From Aquanectria penicillioides (Eukaryota > Ascomycota > Sordariomycetes > Hypocreales > Nectriaceae): 64,000 nucleotides of DNA. Position numbers and translations under genes: made by a program. A model generated the notes under the pieces. It worked only from the letters and a program-made list of their open reading frames with translations, ran no database searches and was not told where the DNA came from. The DNA lies in contig PYIU01000002.1 in assembly GCA_003415625.1 (NCBI GenBank), positions 620,001 to 684,000 on the forward strand, in the 5' to 3' direction. Positions 1 through 11,020 of this stretch are shown in pieces (the first letter of the stretch is position 1; each line of letters begins with the position of its first letter).

Positions 1-528
1 GTTGGGGAAGCGTTTCGTAGTCGATTCCCGGAACTTTCTCATTTGATCGACCTCGACTCCGGTCAAGCATCTGTGAGCGCCCCGGTGCCCGGCACAATAC
101 AGCATTCTCCGTGATGATTCATTTCATCTCACCTACAGCTTCGGCGATTTCATGCAAGGCCCGGATCCCGCAAGCCCCACATGTGCACACTGAGTCATTG
201 CGCGGGGAAAGCATAGTTCGGAGATCGGTAACCGGATCACCAACTTTTAGTATGTCAAGTTAGATCCCCTAACCTGAACTACCCGAACACCCTTGGATTT
301 CAGTCTAATCGAGGCCCACTAACCAAAGTAAAGATAAAATGAGTTGGAGAAAAAAATAAGAATGAGATACATACACGGGATTTATGGAGCCATCACGAGG
401 CTACAATAAAAACGGCCGTTGATTGATGCCGAGCCATCTTCAGTTCTGCAATCGATCTTGCTTTGTCATAAATCACACACATAGCCGCATTCTTTCATAA
501 TCTTTGGGAATCGAAAGTTACTTGGAAA
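1..528. promoter_or_regulatory. Upstream region of AtuA-1 gene
   Basis: No gene is seen in this stretch. It precedes the ATG at 529 and is A-rich near the start codon, as fungal leaders often are. It carries one TGATTCAT-type element (113-122), also found in other promoters of the island, and a TGAGTCATT near 192. The catabolic island may extend beyond the left edge of the window. Confidence 0.5.
113..122 (-). promoter_or_regulatory. TGAATCATC-type element, AtuA-1 promoter
   Basis: GATGATTCAT; its reverse complement ATGAATCATC matches the element seen in the MFS, enoyl-CoA hydratase and acyl-CoA synthetase/AtuA-2 promoters. The TGANTCA core is bZIP (AP-1/Gcn4) like. The regulatory role is inferred from recurrence only. 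Confidence 0.35.
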
Positions 529-2512
529 ATGTCGTCAACTACAACACCCCGCCGGCCTATTCGGATTGGCGGTGCATCTGGAGGATTCACAGATCGTGTC
601 GCAGCCATCACTCGTCTGGCAAAGGACCCCAAGGTCGATGCTATTGTAGGGGATTGGCTTTCTGAAAATGTCATGACTGGATATGGCGCTGGAAAGGCCC
701 AGCAAGACGCCTCCGTCTGCAGTCTCTCCTTAGAGGAGCGAAAGAGGACGGCCATGTATGCCAGCACCTTTCTTCAGTGCTTCCAGCCGGCAATCCCCTT
801 CCTGGCTGAGAATAAAACAAAATTAACAGTTAATGCTGGAGCGAGTGATACCGAGCTTCTCGCTAAAGTTGTTTGTGACATGGTCCGCAAGGCTGGTTAT
901 AGCTTGAACGTTGCCTGGGTTGAAGGCGATGATGTGACTGAATCGTTCAAGAAGATGGTCGCCGATGGCCATGTATTTACCAGCTCTACCGACGGCAAAA
1001 CTTTGAATGAGTGGGGCCATCAACCCATCTGTGCGCAAGCATATCTTGGAAGTCTTGGAATCGCAGAAGCACTCAGGAAGGGCGCAGATATTGTGATATG
1101 CGGGAGGTGAGGGCGACTGTCGAGACAGTTTTAGCTCCAACTCATGCTAACATTTACAGAGTATCCGACGCTGCCCCGACTATCGGCCTTGCCGCTTATT
1201 GGCATGATTGGAAAGCAGATCAATTTGATGAGTTAGCCGGTGCCTTAATTGCTGGTCACTTGATTGAATGCTCGGCATTTGTGACTGGAGGTTACTATAG
1301 CCGTTTCAAGGATTTGATGAAAGCCAAGAAGCATCTTGGCCTTGGGTTCCCCATTGCCGAAGTGTTTAGCAGTGGAGAGTGCAACATCACTAAGGAGAAG
1401 GGCACGAATGGCATTGTCAATACTGAAACAGTTACATCGCAGCTGGTTTACGAAATTTCTGGTCCCCTATACTTCAATTCTGATGTAGTGGCCGACTTGA
1501 ACAACATTCAGCTCAAGCAAGTTGATGAGGACATTGTTCACGTATCAGGCATCAAAGGCGCTCCTCCACCGCCCACCACTCGCGTCGGAGTAACCGCAAA
1601 TGGCGGATATCAGGCGGAATGGCACTTCTATCTAGTCGGACTAGACATTGAAGAGAAGTGCCGGTGGATGGAAGAGCAGGCTCGTCATGCGATTGGAGAA
1701 GACCTCATCCAGCAATTCACCATGCTCAAGTTTCATGTTCACGGTACAAGCCCGTCGGATCCAGTCAATCAAGAAATTGCAACTGTGGATTTTCGAATTT
1801 TCGCCCAGGGTCCAACTGCAGAGCTATTTGATGGGAGCAAGCCTGATGGCTTCGCGAGGAAACTCTATGAGACTGTTTTGCAGTCATGTCCAGTAAGTTT
1901 GTAATTCTGAGTGTTTCTATGTAGTTCTAACACATCATTCAGGGTGTCTCACGTCCAAATGACCTGCGGCAATCGGCTCCGAAGAGCTTTTGGGAGTACT
2001 TTGTGTCACTGATCCCTCAAAGCACCTGCAACCACCGTGTCCATCTTCTCTTTGGAGACGAGTCAATAATACCAATTCCCCTCCCGCCCGCCACCAAAAT
2101 CTACGGTCCCCAAGAGTCATATGACTCTGTCGATCCCCGATCCCTCGACTCCTTTGGCCCCACCGTGCAAGCTCCGCTGGGTTGGGTTGCTTTGTCCCGC
2201 TCCGGGGATAAAGCGTCGGACGCGAACGTCGGGTTATTTGTTCCCGACGATGAGCAGTGGGAATGGCTCCGGGCATTTCTCACAATTGACAAATTGAAGG
2301 AGCTACTAGGTGCACACGAATACAGTGGGGGTCGAGTAGATAGATTTGAAATGTCGAATATCCGGGCAGTCCATTTCTTGTTAAAGAACCACCTTGATCG
2401 AGGATACAATTCTGGAAGCAAGTTGGACACTCTTGCAAAGAATTTAGGCGAGTACCTGAGAGCCAAAGTGGTTCCCGTGCCGAAGCAGTTTATTCAAGAC
2501 GGGCATCTGTAG
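529..2512 (+). CDS. AtuA family protein (AtuA-1), acyclic terpene utilisation-like
   Basis: Three exons (529-1106, 1160-1892, 1943-2512) give 626 aa in phase. The 53- and 50-nt introns have GTGAGG and GTAAGT donors; intron 1 has a GCTAAC branch site. Residues ~9-460 form the AtuA/DUF1446 domain: RIGGASGGFTDR near the N-terminus, GDWLSE, VNAGASD, and ICGRVSDA across the first junction. Residues ~510-610 form the C-terminal ferredoxin-fold-like AtuA domain with SRSGDKASDANVGLFV. In Pseudomonas, AtuA is required for citronellol/geraniol catabolism, but its exact reaction is not settled. No signal peptide or membrane segment is seen. The C-terminus (GHL) is not a convincing peroxisomal signal. 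It is the first of three AtuA paralogues and is more like AtuA-3 than AtuA-2. Family is secure; substrate unknown. Confidence 0.9.
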
Positions 2513-2805
2513 CCGCATCATAGACAGTACTCGCGCTGGCAATAGAATTTCCGCATCCAATGAATTCCAGTTCGATAACCGAGTTTAAACGGGCAGGCTT
2601 GTTTCAACTGGGCCATCGGTTAGAACATCATGCGGCCCCGTGCGGGGGACGACGTCGGAAATCGGTTGCCGCTAGCAATACTATCTCAATCAATATGCGT
2701 ACAAAAAGTCAAAAAAGAACCTCACGGCAATTGTATGTGCTCTCAAACAAGCCATTTCTGCCGCACTGTATATTTAAAAAAAAAAAATTTACTTCATTAG
2801 ATACC

Positions 2806-3663
2806 ATGTCCAATACTCAGCTATCAGGCAAGGTTATTGCTCTTACTGGTGCCGCCTCTGGTATTGGTCTTGCAACAGCCAAACTCCTGGCCAGCAGGGG
2901 TGCTAAGCTATCCATTGCTGATGTCTCCAAGGAGGGCCTCGAGAAGGCTCAAAGGGATATCGAGGCCGAATACAAGGCCGAAGTACTTTCATTTCCCTTG
3001 GATGTCAGAAAATACGACCAGGTTGAGGAATGGATCAACCAGACAGTAAAGCGCTTTGGCCGCCTTGACGGAGCCGCCAACTTGGCGGGCGTCGTGCCTA
3101 AGAGCATTGGCGGAAACCATGGCGCTATCGAACATCAAGATTTTGAAGAGTGGGAGTTTGTGCTTGGCGTCAACACGACTGGTTTGATGTACTGCATGAA
3201 GGCCCAGCTCCAGAAGATTGCCGACAACGGCAGCATCGTCAATGCCAGCTCGATTGCTGGTCTGATGGGGAGAGAAAAGAACGGAGCCTACTCGGCGAGC
3301 AAGCATGCCGTGCTAGGGCTTACTCGATCCGCAGCCAAGGATGTCGGTTCTCGAGGCATTCGCGTGAATGCAATTTGCCCGTGAGTTTCCCCTATTCGAC
3401 TCAATATGACTTTACTATAATGACAAGGGTACTAATTTGGGCACAGAGGACGCATCGACACCCCTATGTTTAGGTCTGCAGCCAAGGCCGCCGAGTCATT
3501 TGGCTCAGGCGCACAATTTGAAAATGAGACGGCCAATGACATTGCTCTGAAGAGAAACGGAAAGCCTGAAGAGGTGGCTACTTTGATTGCTTTCCTCCTG
3601 AGTGACGATGCGAGTTATATTAGCGGTAATGCTGTTAGTGTAGATGGAGGATGGAACTGTTAG
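2806..3663 (+). CDS. Short-chain dehydrogenase/reductase (SDR)
   Basis: Two exons (2806-3380, 3447-3663) encode 263 aa. The 66-nt intron has a GTGAGT donor and CACAG acceptor. Classical SDR signatures are present: TGAASGIG cofactor loop (~residues 14-21), an NAS..G catalytic-Ser strand (VNASSIAG), YSASKHA with Tyr and Lys of the active site, and PGRIDTPMF after the intron. It ends with the usual VDGGW. The start chosen (MSNTQLSGKV) follows a T/A-rich stretch; an upstream in-frame ATG at 2560 would add a tail that does not look conserved. It lies 293 bp after AtuA-1 on the same strand. By analogy with AtuB/AtuG it could oxidise an alcohol or a 3-hydroxyacyl-CoA in the island's pathway; that role is inferred. 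Confidence 0.9.
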
Positions 3664-3911
3664 GCTGCTAACCATTACCACTTTTAGACAAATTAAAATA
3701 AATAAGTTATTTTAATTCTCATGCTTTATAAATTCTAACAGTTGATGCACTTGCGCAAACGGAAGATTAGTCGCACATTTTGAAGTCTTAATGCCATAGC
3801 AACGCACAAAATAATCACATGGTGAGTCAAATAGACGATTAGGCAGTCTTCAAGTGACCATCCAGATAATACTCACATATACTAACTACTGAATACCCTA
3901 AGATCAATCCC

Positions 3912-5809
3912 TTAGACCTGCTGGCTCTTCTTAGTAACCTTTCCGTCAGTCATCCGTCTCTCAACCTTGTCAGTCAAGTGCTTCTTAGCATCCTTGGAAA
4001 ACAAACATCCCATGATAGCGATAGCTCCAAAGCCAAGACTGGCAAGATAGACGGTCTTGAAAGCTTGGGCATAAGCTGTAGGCAGTACCGCGGCGACAGC
4101 AGTGCGAACTGGCTCTGGGAAGCTGGTCAAATTGCTCTTGGAAATAGCCTTGAGAAGAGTCGCCGTCTGGTTAGCAGGCAATCCTGCGCTCTCTGCGGCA
4201 GGAATGGCGTTGTTGGGAATTGTCGTAGCCAGTCGGTTGCTTAGAATGGAAGAGTATACAGTCACGGCAATGGAGCCGCCGGCTGATCGAATGGAAGCAA
4301 GCAGACCAGATGCAAGTCCAATATCTTGAGCGGCACAGAAAAGAGGAGCCAAGGCCAATGATGCTAGCTCGATAAAACCAACGAAGAATGGGCCAAGGAT
4401 GGTGAGGGCAATGCCGGTGTTCTTATCTGATGGAGTAAGAGATGCAAGGGCGGCGACGAAGCCGACCATGGCGAATGTCGAAAAGATGAGCCAATATCGG
4501 ACATTTCCTCCCCAGCGAACAATGGCACCAGCACAAATCTGACCAAGTGCGGTCGACGCGCCAACAGTGCAAGAGAGCCATCCTGCGTAGGTGACATTCT
4601 TGGTGAATAGAGCCTGTACCTGTTGGGGCCACAGAAGAACGGCGCTGTAGTAGAACACTGGTATTGTTAGCACTAGGCCGGTGTCTTTATCAGAAGCTGG
4701 TACTTACTACTAGCAACAGTCGCGCAGCAAACCAGAGAGATGAAACCTCGATTAGCAAAGAACTTGACAGGAATGGCAGGATACTTGAGGTTTGCGAAGC
4801 CTTCCCAGATGAATAGAGCAATCAGCAGCACTCCGCCAATAACAAGCGAGGAGATGGTCGCAGCAGACTTCCATGGGTACATGTTGCCTCCCCAGGAGAC
4901 ACCCATCAGGAAGATTGTGAGGCCAGCAGTCCACAAGAAGATGCCCACGTAGTCCAATTCCTTAAGCAGTTGTCGCTTGGTCTTGCGCTCGTGAAGAAGC
5001 TCAAAGGTTGGTGGGTGATAGAAGAAGAAGAGGAAGATAATAGCCAGACCAACATCAATAATATTGATGTAGTAGCACCATCGCCAACCAAGCTTGGGGT
5101 TTTCAATGAACTTTCGGGCTATAGCCAGTTAGTACTCGTATTTCCAATATTTCTCAGGAGGACATACCAATAATTGGTCCAAAGGTGGCAAAAGGAGCAT
5201 TGGTGAGAAAGATGAATGACAGAATCATTGGTCGATACTTGTTGGGAACAAGCTCTCCGATGGCAACATTGAAACTGAGCTGCACCGTCTCACCAAGACC
5301 ATAGACTGCGCTTCCAATGATGAGGGTGTTGATGTTCTGGGCCACAGAGCAAATGATGATTCCGATGAGCGCAACGATATTGCCCCCAATAAAGAACCAT
5401 CGTCGGCCAAATAGATCCGATAGTCGGCCGAGAATAGTGTAGGTAAACGATAAGGCCAGGGTTCGAGCAATGTTGACCCAGGAAAGGTAGCTGCTGGGAC
5501 CAATGTCTGCATTGATATATGTCAACACATTGGTCGGCATGAGTAGGAACATGTAGGCGCTGATAGCGGAGAAGCAGAAGCCCTATTCATGGTCAATTTT
5601 CAAACTGGCACGAGGTTGATTGAAACTTGACGTACAGTAACAGCTCCGATAAACCGAAGGGAATAGAAATACCCAGGCGGCAAGTCATCACCTAGCGCAG
5701 CAGAGTTGATGGAAGAAGCATCTGTGTCGCGCTTGGCATGCTCCTTCTCATCGATATCATCGACAATGTCGAGATGCTCTGCCGTGTTCTCAATCTTGTT
5801 TACTTCCAT
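3912..5809 (-). CDS. MFS transporter, TRI12/DHA2-type drug or metabolite pump
   Basis: Four exons on the minus strand (5809-5636, 5582-5168, 5118-4708, 4657-3912) give 581 aa, typical for the fungal TRI12 family. A hydrophilic ~50-residue N-terminal tail precedes about 14 hydrophobic segments. Recognisable motifs are the family segment NVLTYINADIGPSSYLSWV, the MFS motif GRLSDLFGRRW, and the stretch ENPKLGWRWCYYIN spanning the second membrane block. A short basic tail ends the protein. Family members export trichothecenes, siderophores and other small molecules; uptake is also possible. Here it sits between the SDR and an enoyl-CoA hydratase of the catabolic island, so substrate import or export of a toxic intermediate are the two likely jobs. 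Its ~1-kb upstream region holds three TGAATCAT-type elements. Confidence 0.88.
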
Positions 5810-6316
5810 TGTCGAAGGTTGTTGAAAGGGTGCTATGCACCTAAACTCTGTGGCTTGCAGGAACAATCAAGCAGATTGTAGTGATAGGCAATGAGAATTG
5901 ATATAAATATGCAGGTGAAGAAAGCCAGTCCATGGCATGGAGACCATTCCGACAGGATAGGGGATGATCGGCGCCTTATAGATGCCTAGATGCGTACGTC
6001 AAGATGCCAATTCAGGATTGACAACTCCGAGAAGTTTCAATATGGCACTATTATCGCTCGAACCAGGTCATTCACCACCAAATCAACTGATTTCCAGGGC
6101 AGTGAGGTGTCACGGCAAGGTTGAGCCAGCCTATCACCCAGCTAACAATGGGCATCTTGGTCACTCCCCGGACCCATTACCCCAGACTACCCCGGAAAAT
6201 GGCAGCCATGATCGAGCTTAGATTTGCGGGGAAACGGCGGTGTTACGGGGAGCAAGGATTAGGTGTAAGACTCAGAGATAGTTTAGCCCGTTCGTGCGGT
6301 CTCAGCCCCGGTTACA

Positions 6317-6326
6317 ATGAATCATT
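6317..6326 (+). promoter_or_regulatory. TGAATCAT-type element, MFS promoter copy 1
   Basis: ATGAATCATT, followed by AG; the extended form resembles TGAGTCATTAG in the AtuA-3 promoter. Inferred bZIP-like site. Confidence 0.3.
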
Positions 6327-6542
6327 AGCTCTCCCAGGCTAGTGGGACGAGACGCGAGGCGAGGCCGTTTTGTACCAATCAATGCCGATGAGGTTTTGTA
6401 AGGGAGGGAGTCTCAATATTAGTAGCCACCACCAGCTCTCGCCTCACAACATGCATAGAGCGAGGCTTTGAGCTGGTATAGGCTGGTTCAAAGGTAGCCA
6501 ATCAATCAACACCACCCTTGCGAACCTTGAGCTCTAGCGGAG

Positions 6543-6553
6543 GTGAATCATCG
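6543..6553 (+). promoter_or_regulatory. TGAATCATCG element, MFS promoter copy 2
   Basis: GTGAATCATCG; the 10-base core TGAATCATCG is identical to the copy in the acyl-CoA synthetase/AtuA-2 divergent promoter. Confidence 0.35.
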
Positions 6554-6631
6554 TTGGAGATGTTGGAGTACTTGAAAATCAGACCTCAAAGTATTGGTTC
6601 AGGGGCGCCCAGAAATACACACAAGCGTTAT

Positions 6632-6642
6632 GGATGATTCAC
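6632..6642 (-). promoter_or_regulatory. TGAATCATC element, MFS promoter copy 3
   Basis: GGATGATTCAC, the reverse complement of GTGAATCATCC, about 80 bp from copy 2 in opposite orientation. Confidence 0.35.
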
Positions 6643-6814
6643 TGGCGTAAGCTTCCTCCTGACATGATACGTGGGCAATTACCCCATTTTCAAGTTCCCC
6701 AAGTGGAGAAGCATTATCTCTCGGAAGGCTCGGGGTGATCATTTAGGTAGCGGAGAGACCCCTAGGGTGATAAACTTGGTTTTTATTTTATGTCCACGAA
6801 TTCAATAGAGGACA

Positions 6815-7657
6815 TCACAAGCGGCTTCCCTTCCACCGAGGCTCTCTCTTCTCGGAGAAAGCCTTCAGGCCCTCCAGGATGTTTTCTCCCTTCTGTAGCT
6901 CAGCAAACTCCTTCTCTAGTGTCCATTCAACAGCTCTTTCTACCGCAGCTGTCTCCCATCCTTGCCTGATACCGGCTCGTGAGCAAATGATGGCATCTGG
7001 GCTGTTCTTTGCGATCATCTCTGCGTATTTGACTGCTTCCTGAACAACCTGATCTTTGGGCACGACCTTGTTTACGATTCCCCATTGGTGCATTTCCTGT
7101 GCAGAAACATTTCGTCCCGTGAGAGCAAACTCTGATGCTCGTTGCAAGCCGATGATGCGGATCAGTCGAGGAAGAGCTCCTCCGATAGCTGCAATCCCAC
7201 GGCGAACCTCTGGCAGACCAAAATACGCATCTTCTGCAGCAACAACTAAATCGCAGTTGACGATGAACTCGCAGCCGCCTCCCATTGCGAGACCATTAAC
7301 GGCAGCAATAACAGGCTTCTTTCCTAGACGACGGCTAAGCGGCTTGAATGCAGGTGCATTCCCCATTCGCTTGCTTGGGTCCGCATCGTCTGACATGGAA
7401 TTATTCCATTCCTTCAAGTCGGCGCCAGCAGAAAAGGCTCTACCCGTGCCAGTAATGATGGCTACAGATAGATTAGGCTCATCATCGAACCACTTCCATA
7501 CCGAGTCCATTTCCCATTGTGCTTTCGTAGACATTGCATTGAGATCTTTGGGCCTATCCATGCGAACCAGAACCACACGCGGAGCCGGAAAGGTAAGCTT
7601 TAGAAAAGTCGGAGTCGGGGGCGGAGGTGTCTCCGTGGGATATGAGTTTTGGGTCAT
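6815..7657 (-). CDS. Enoyl-CoA hydratase/isomerase (crotonase fold), peroxisomal SRL
   Basis: A single-exon gene of 280 aa. The crotonase fold is clear: the oxyanion-hole loop GRAFSAGADLKEW (~residues 70-82), GLAMGGGCEF with the first catalytic-type Glu, and FGLPEVRRGIAAIGG with the second. Both glutamates used by true hydratases are present, so hydration or isomerisation of an enoyl-CoA is likely. The protein ends RWKGSRL; the SRL tripeptide is a classical PTS1 peroxisomal signal. A Pro/Thr-rich stretch occupies residues ~6-18. It is transcribed divergently from the second hydratase over a 756-bp shared promoter. AtuE of the bacterial terpene pathway belongs to the same superfamily; the exact substrate cannot be read from sequence. 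Confidence 0.92.
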   Translation of the reverse strand: MTQNSYPTETPPPPTPTFLKLTFPAPRVVLVRMDRPKDLNAMSTKAQWEMDSVWKWFDDEPNLSVAIITGTGRAFSAGADLKEWNNSMSDDADPSKRMGNAPAFKPLSRRLGKKPVIAAVNGLAMGGGCEFIVNCDLVVAAEDAYFGLPEVRRGIAAIGGALPRLIRIIGLQRASEFALTGRNVSAQEMHQWGIVNKVVPKDQVVQEAVKYAEMIAKNSPDAIICSRAGIRQGWETAAVERAVEWTLEKEFAELQKGENILEGLKAFSEKREPRWKGSRL

Positions 7658-8104
7658 TTTGCTCGTTCGGAATGAGGGTGTACGGAGGGTAGCGACCGAG
7701 AGTGGTGATGGAATCTATGCAATCAAATTGAATTGGCAGCTGAAGAGGCGACAGAGTACAAGCACGGGTGTTGGGGTAAAAAGGAAAAATCATCCACAGA
7801 CAGAAGATGTGCTTGACCAGATAAATTTGGGCCATCTCCAATGACTGAGCTATTGCCGTACTCCCCCGGTTGGAGATGTTCTGTGAGTCTCACACAAGCA
7901 CATCCCGGACATCGTCTCCCTTGGCCTCCGCCCAGAAACCTTGCACAATATCTCAGCGCCTAATTTAGCAGACACTTTAGCCCATCTCCCTCTCCTTGAT
8001 GCCCCATCTCGCTTGGAATAGTCCCCCTGCTGACGTGGAGGCCGAGGCAGATCCCCACAGGCAGGGGCCCAAAAAGTGCGGGGAAGCTGGACGGACATGG
8101 CATT

Positions 8105-8114
8105 GATGATTCAC
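8105..8114 (-). promoter_or_regulatory. TGAATCATC element, divergent hydratase promoter
   Basis: GATGATTCAC, the reverse complement of GTGAATCATC. Confidence 0.35.
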
Positions 8115-8274
8115 CAAGGTGGTGTGGATCACGGAGCGAGCATGAGACCCAGGTCAGAGCAAAGGGTCGGCTGGTAAGTGCCTGGTCTGCGAGACGGATG
8201 AAGCAGCCTGAATCCAGGGTTGACATCATTCCCTTTTGAGTCCTCCGGCATGGATTTGCCCGCAATCAACCGAG

Positions 8275-8285
8275 GTGAATCGTCG
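8275..8285 (+). promoter_or_regulatory. Variant TGAATCGTCG element, hydratase promoter
   Basis: GTGAATCGTCG, one mismatch from GTGAATCATCG at 6543-6553. It lies ~130 bp upstream of the plus-strand start. Confidence 0.3.
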
Positions 8286-8413
8286 ACAGCTGGGGCCTTG
8301 CTGCTCAAGCTTCTCCATCACTATTGCAAAAATATGATATTGTTTACATGCTGTCGCTAATCTACTAGGCGAATAATCACCAGCAGCAAAATCTCAACAT
8401 AATTGTCGTCAGC

Positions 8414-9315
8414 ATGGCCACTCCACGAACCAAGAACCCTGTCCCGTCATGGATTGAGAATCCATACCCGCACGTTGAGCACAGCATCGTTAGCTTCCCC
8501 CGCAAGCACGTTCTTCTAGTTACCATCAACAGACCCGAATATCGCAATTGTCTGCCGGTTGAGGCGACAATTGAGCTCGGTGCGCTTTGGAAGTGGTACG
8601 ATGCTGAGCCAGAGCTGCGATGCGCCGTTTTCACAGGTGCTGGCGAGAAAGCATTCTGCGCAGGCATGGACCTAAAGCAGAGACTCGACATCATCAAGAC
8701 GAATGACGTCGCTCTCGAATATCCCGCCGGTGGTTTTGGAGGCATGACAAACCGGATGGGAAAGAAACCCATTGTTATTGCCTGCAATGGGCACGCGCAT
8801 GGTAAGCCCTCAGAATAGCGCCCCAGGTGAATCGAGTGCTAACAATCTCAGGCGGCGGCTTCGAAATCGTTCTGAACGCAGATGTCATTTTCGCATCTCC
8901 GAATGCGACTTTCCGGCTTCCCGAGGTGCTTCGCGGCGTCTCTGCGCTTGCAGGAGCTCTCCCCAGAGCCATGCTTCTCTTCGGAAACCACCGCACAATG
9001 GACCTCGTCCTGACCGGCCGAACGCTCTCGGTGGAGGAAGGGCTGCAATGGGGTCTTGTCAAGGAGATTGTGCCCCAGGACAAGCTACTAGATCGAGCCC
9101 TAGATTACGCCTCCGAGATTGCGAGCTTGAGCCCAGACAGTGTCATCATCTCTCGTCTAGGAGCTCGAGAAGTTTGGGAAACTGGTGTCAGCAGGGCGAC
9201 AATGAGAGGCCAGGAGCTGTGGGCAGAGGCAATGTTGCGCAGTAAGAACGCGAGCGAGGGTCTGGCGGCATATCGCGAGAAGCGCGATCCAAATTGGTTC
9301 CCGTCTCATATTTAG
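8414..9315 (+). CDS. Enoyl-CoA hydratase/isomerase (crotonase fold), second copy
   Basis: Two exons (8414-8801, 8852-9315) encode 283 aa. The 50-nt intron has a GTAAGC donor, GCTAAC branch site and CTCAG acceptor, and it splits the conserved NGHAHGGGFE motif. Crotonase hallmarks are ENAFCAGMD-like KAFCAGMDL, GGGFEIVL with the first active-site Glu, and FRLPEVLRGVSALAG with the second. It is only moderately similar to the neighbouring 280-aa hydratase, so this is not a very recent duplication. The C-terminus SHI is at best a weak PTS1 variant; cytosolic, mitochondrial or peroxisomal location stays open. The divergent pairing suggests two successive or alternative hydrations in one pathway (inference). 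Confidence 0.9.
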
Positions 9316-9535
9316 AAGTTAGGAAGGCAAAAGCGTGCCAAATATGTAAATACTATTCAATTTTTATTAACTCTTTGCATGTCACCGATGTTTGCTTGTT
9401 TGGATTGGATTTCAGCGGGTCCTGTGTCACCTTGGATACCATCAAGGCCACTGCTGATCTCCCCAATCCAACACATAAAGCCAATGCACTTGTTGAGTGG
9501 TTCATAATGTCAGTTGGGGTTCATTACAATACTGT

Positions 9536-10625
9536 TTACAACTTGCTTCCCTTCTGCGCCAACAGCGCGTAGCCGTTTGACAATGCGACGCGACCATCTC
9601 CCTTGACGATGGTCTCGAACATGACCTCATCAGCGCCATCCTTGGATCCAACAACCCACATACGAGTCTCGAGCTCGTCACCCGGATACACCACACTCTT
9701 AAATCGAGCACCAAACTTCTTGAATCTGGTGGGGTCGGAGCCTCCAAGCTCCTTAAGCAGGCCATGGGCCGCAATGTTCCACGTGCCAAGGCCGTGCAGG
9801 ATCGTTCCTTTGAAGCCTGCTCGCTTGCCAAAAGCATTATCGGCGTGCATTGGGTTGTAGTCCCCGCATAGGCGATAGAGCAGAGCAACCTCTGGTGTGG
9901 TCTGGAAAGTATGGACAGCATCGGGGGCTCGGTTGGGAGGCTTAGGGGAAGGCTTGGAGGGACCACGAGGACCGTTGTAGCCACCTTGGCCCATACCGAA
10001 AGCTGTGGAGGACATCTTGGCGTAGACGGTGCCAGTCTTCACATCTACGAGCTCCTGCTCGGCTTCAAGAATCATAGCGCCACCTGTTTTGGGGACACGA
10101 GTCAGTCAGCACGTTCAGTTGGTGGACAGGCGTGGCGCTCACCCTTATCGTAGACGCCAATGACCTTGTTGTGAATCTCGAGATCTAATCCTTCTGAACT
10201 GGTGGGGATCGTCTTCACAATCTCAATGCCTCGCTCTCCATCCACCGACCTCTGGGCATCGAACGGTGGGGTGCCGGGGACTGGGGCCGAAGTCATGCGC
10301 GAGATGAACTCGAAGACATCCTGATCAGTCTGCTTGAAGGCAAGATTGATGGGGAAAGTGGGAAAAGTGGCGAATTTGGGATCTAGTTCGTAGAGGAAAT
10401 GGATTTCGTCGGCCTTTGAGCCAATTGCATTGGCCTGGATACTCAGTGAGCTTTGGAAGATGAAGATGGTGGCGAGCGCAGCAGCTGTGGACTTACAAAC
10501 AGGAGCACATCCCTGCGGTTGTAGCTGCACTTCAGAGGCGGGTACTTGTATCCAACAGCCTTGCGAAAGTCGACATTGTCGTATCGCCCAGAAGCGTTCT
10601 TGACGGGCTGGTCGCTGGCGCTCAT
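9536..10625 (-). CDS. MaoC-like dehydratase / hydratase-2, peroxisomal SKL
   Basis: Three exons (10625-10497, 10434-10143, 10083-9536) give 322 aa. The layout is an N-terminal hot-dog half (~residues 15-150) and a C-terminal MaoC half. The latter carries the hydratase-2 signature YRLCGDYNPMHAD followed by GFKGTILHGLGT, with Asp and His of the expected catalytic pair. This matches the stand-alone enoyl-CoA hydratase-2 module of fungal peroxisomal multifunctional enzyme. The protein ends QKGSKL, a textbook PTS1. Hydration of trans-2-enoyl-CoA to the (R)-3-hydroxyacyl-CoA is the family reaction. It lies downstream of AtuA-2 on the same strand. Having both crotonase-type and MaoC-type hydratases in one island points to two stereochemically different hydrations. 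Confidence 0.9.
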
Positions 10626-11020
10626 TTTCTATGCTCTAAATTGAAGAATGCCCCAAAAACACAAATACAAAGTTAATTGCGATATTGAAAAGAACGAGCA
10701 GCCGTCTTGGTGAGGTTTCGCGAACTCTTATTGTTGGCCATCTGTGGCTTTACCCCGCTGACGAAATACCAAGGGTTCGTACTTTTGCCGAGGCTCAGTT
10801 CGCACCGCTGCCTCGGACGGTAAGCTCATTCGGCCAATTCATACATGATAGGGCGGCTAATTTGCATGAATATTATGAGACTTGGTTAATGGAAATGACT
10901 TGGGTTTCTCTTTTGTGCAAACATTTTACATTTATTCAAGGCGAAAACTGTTGGCGATGAAGCAAGCAACGGCTTTCGGTATTCGGGTTTAGCTAAATCT
11001 AATACAATTATTACCGTCCT
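10626..11020. other. Intergenic, MaoC promoter / AtuA-2 3' side
   Basis: 395 bp between the MaoC start and the AtuA-2 stop, both on the minus strand. No gene or clear element was seen. Confidence 0.4.

Larger units (their letters stand above)
5810..6814. promoter_or_regulatory. Promoter region of MFS gene
   Basis: This intergenic kilobase lies between the MFS start (5809, minus) and the stop of the first enoyl-CoA hydratase (6815, minus). No coding gene is supported. It holds three copies of the recurrent TGAATCAT-type element and several CCCCGG/CCGGGG patches (around 6165-6310). Confidence 0.5.
7658..8413. promoter_or_regulatory. Divergent promoter of the two enoyl-CoA hydratases
   Basis: Shared 756-bp control region between the minus-strand hydratase (start 7657) and the plus-strand one (start 8414). 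It contains two island-type elements (8105-8114, 8275-8285). No supported coding gene lies inside it. Confidence 0.55.

Noticed and set aside
7056..7844. 262-aa plus-strand frame over the first enoyl-CoA hydratase
   Set aside because: Antisense to a conserved crotonase; no motif.
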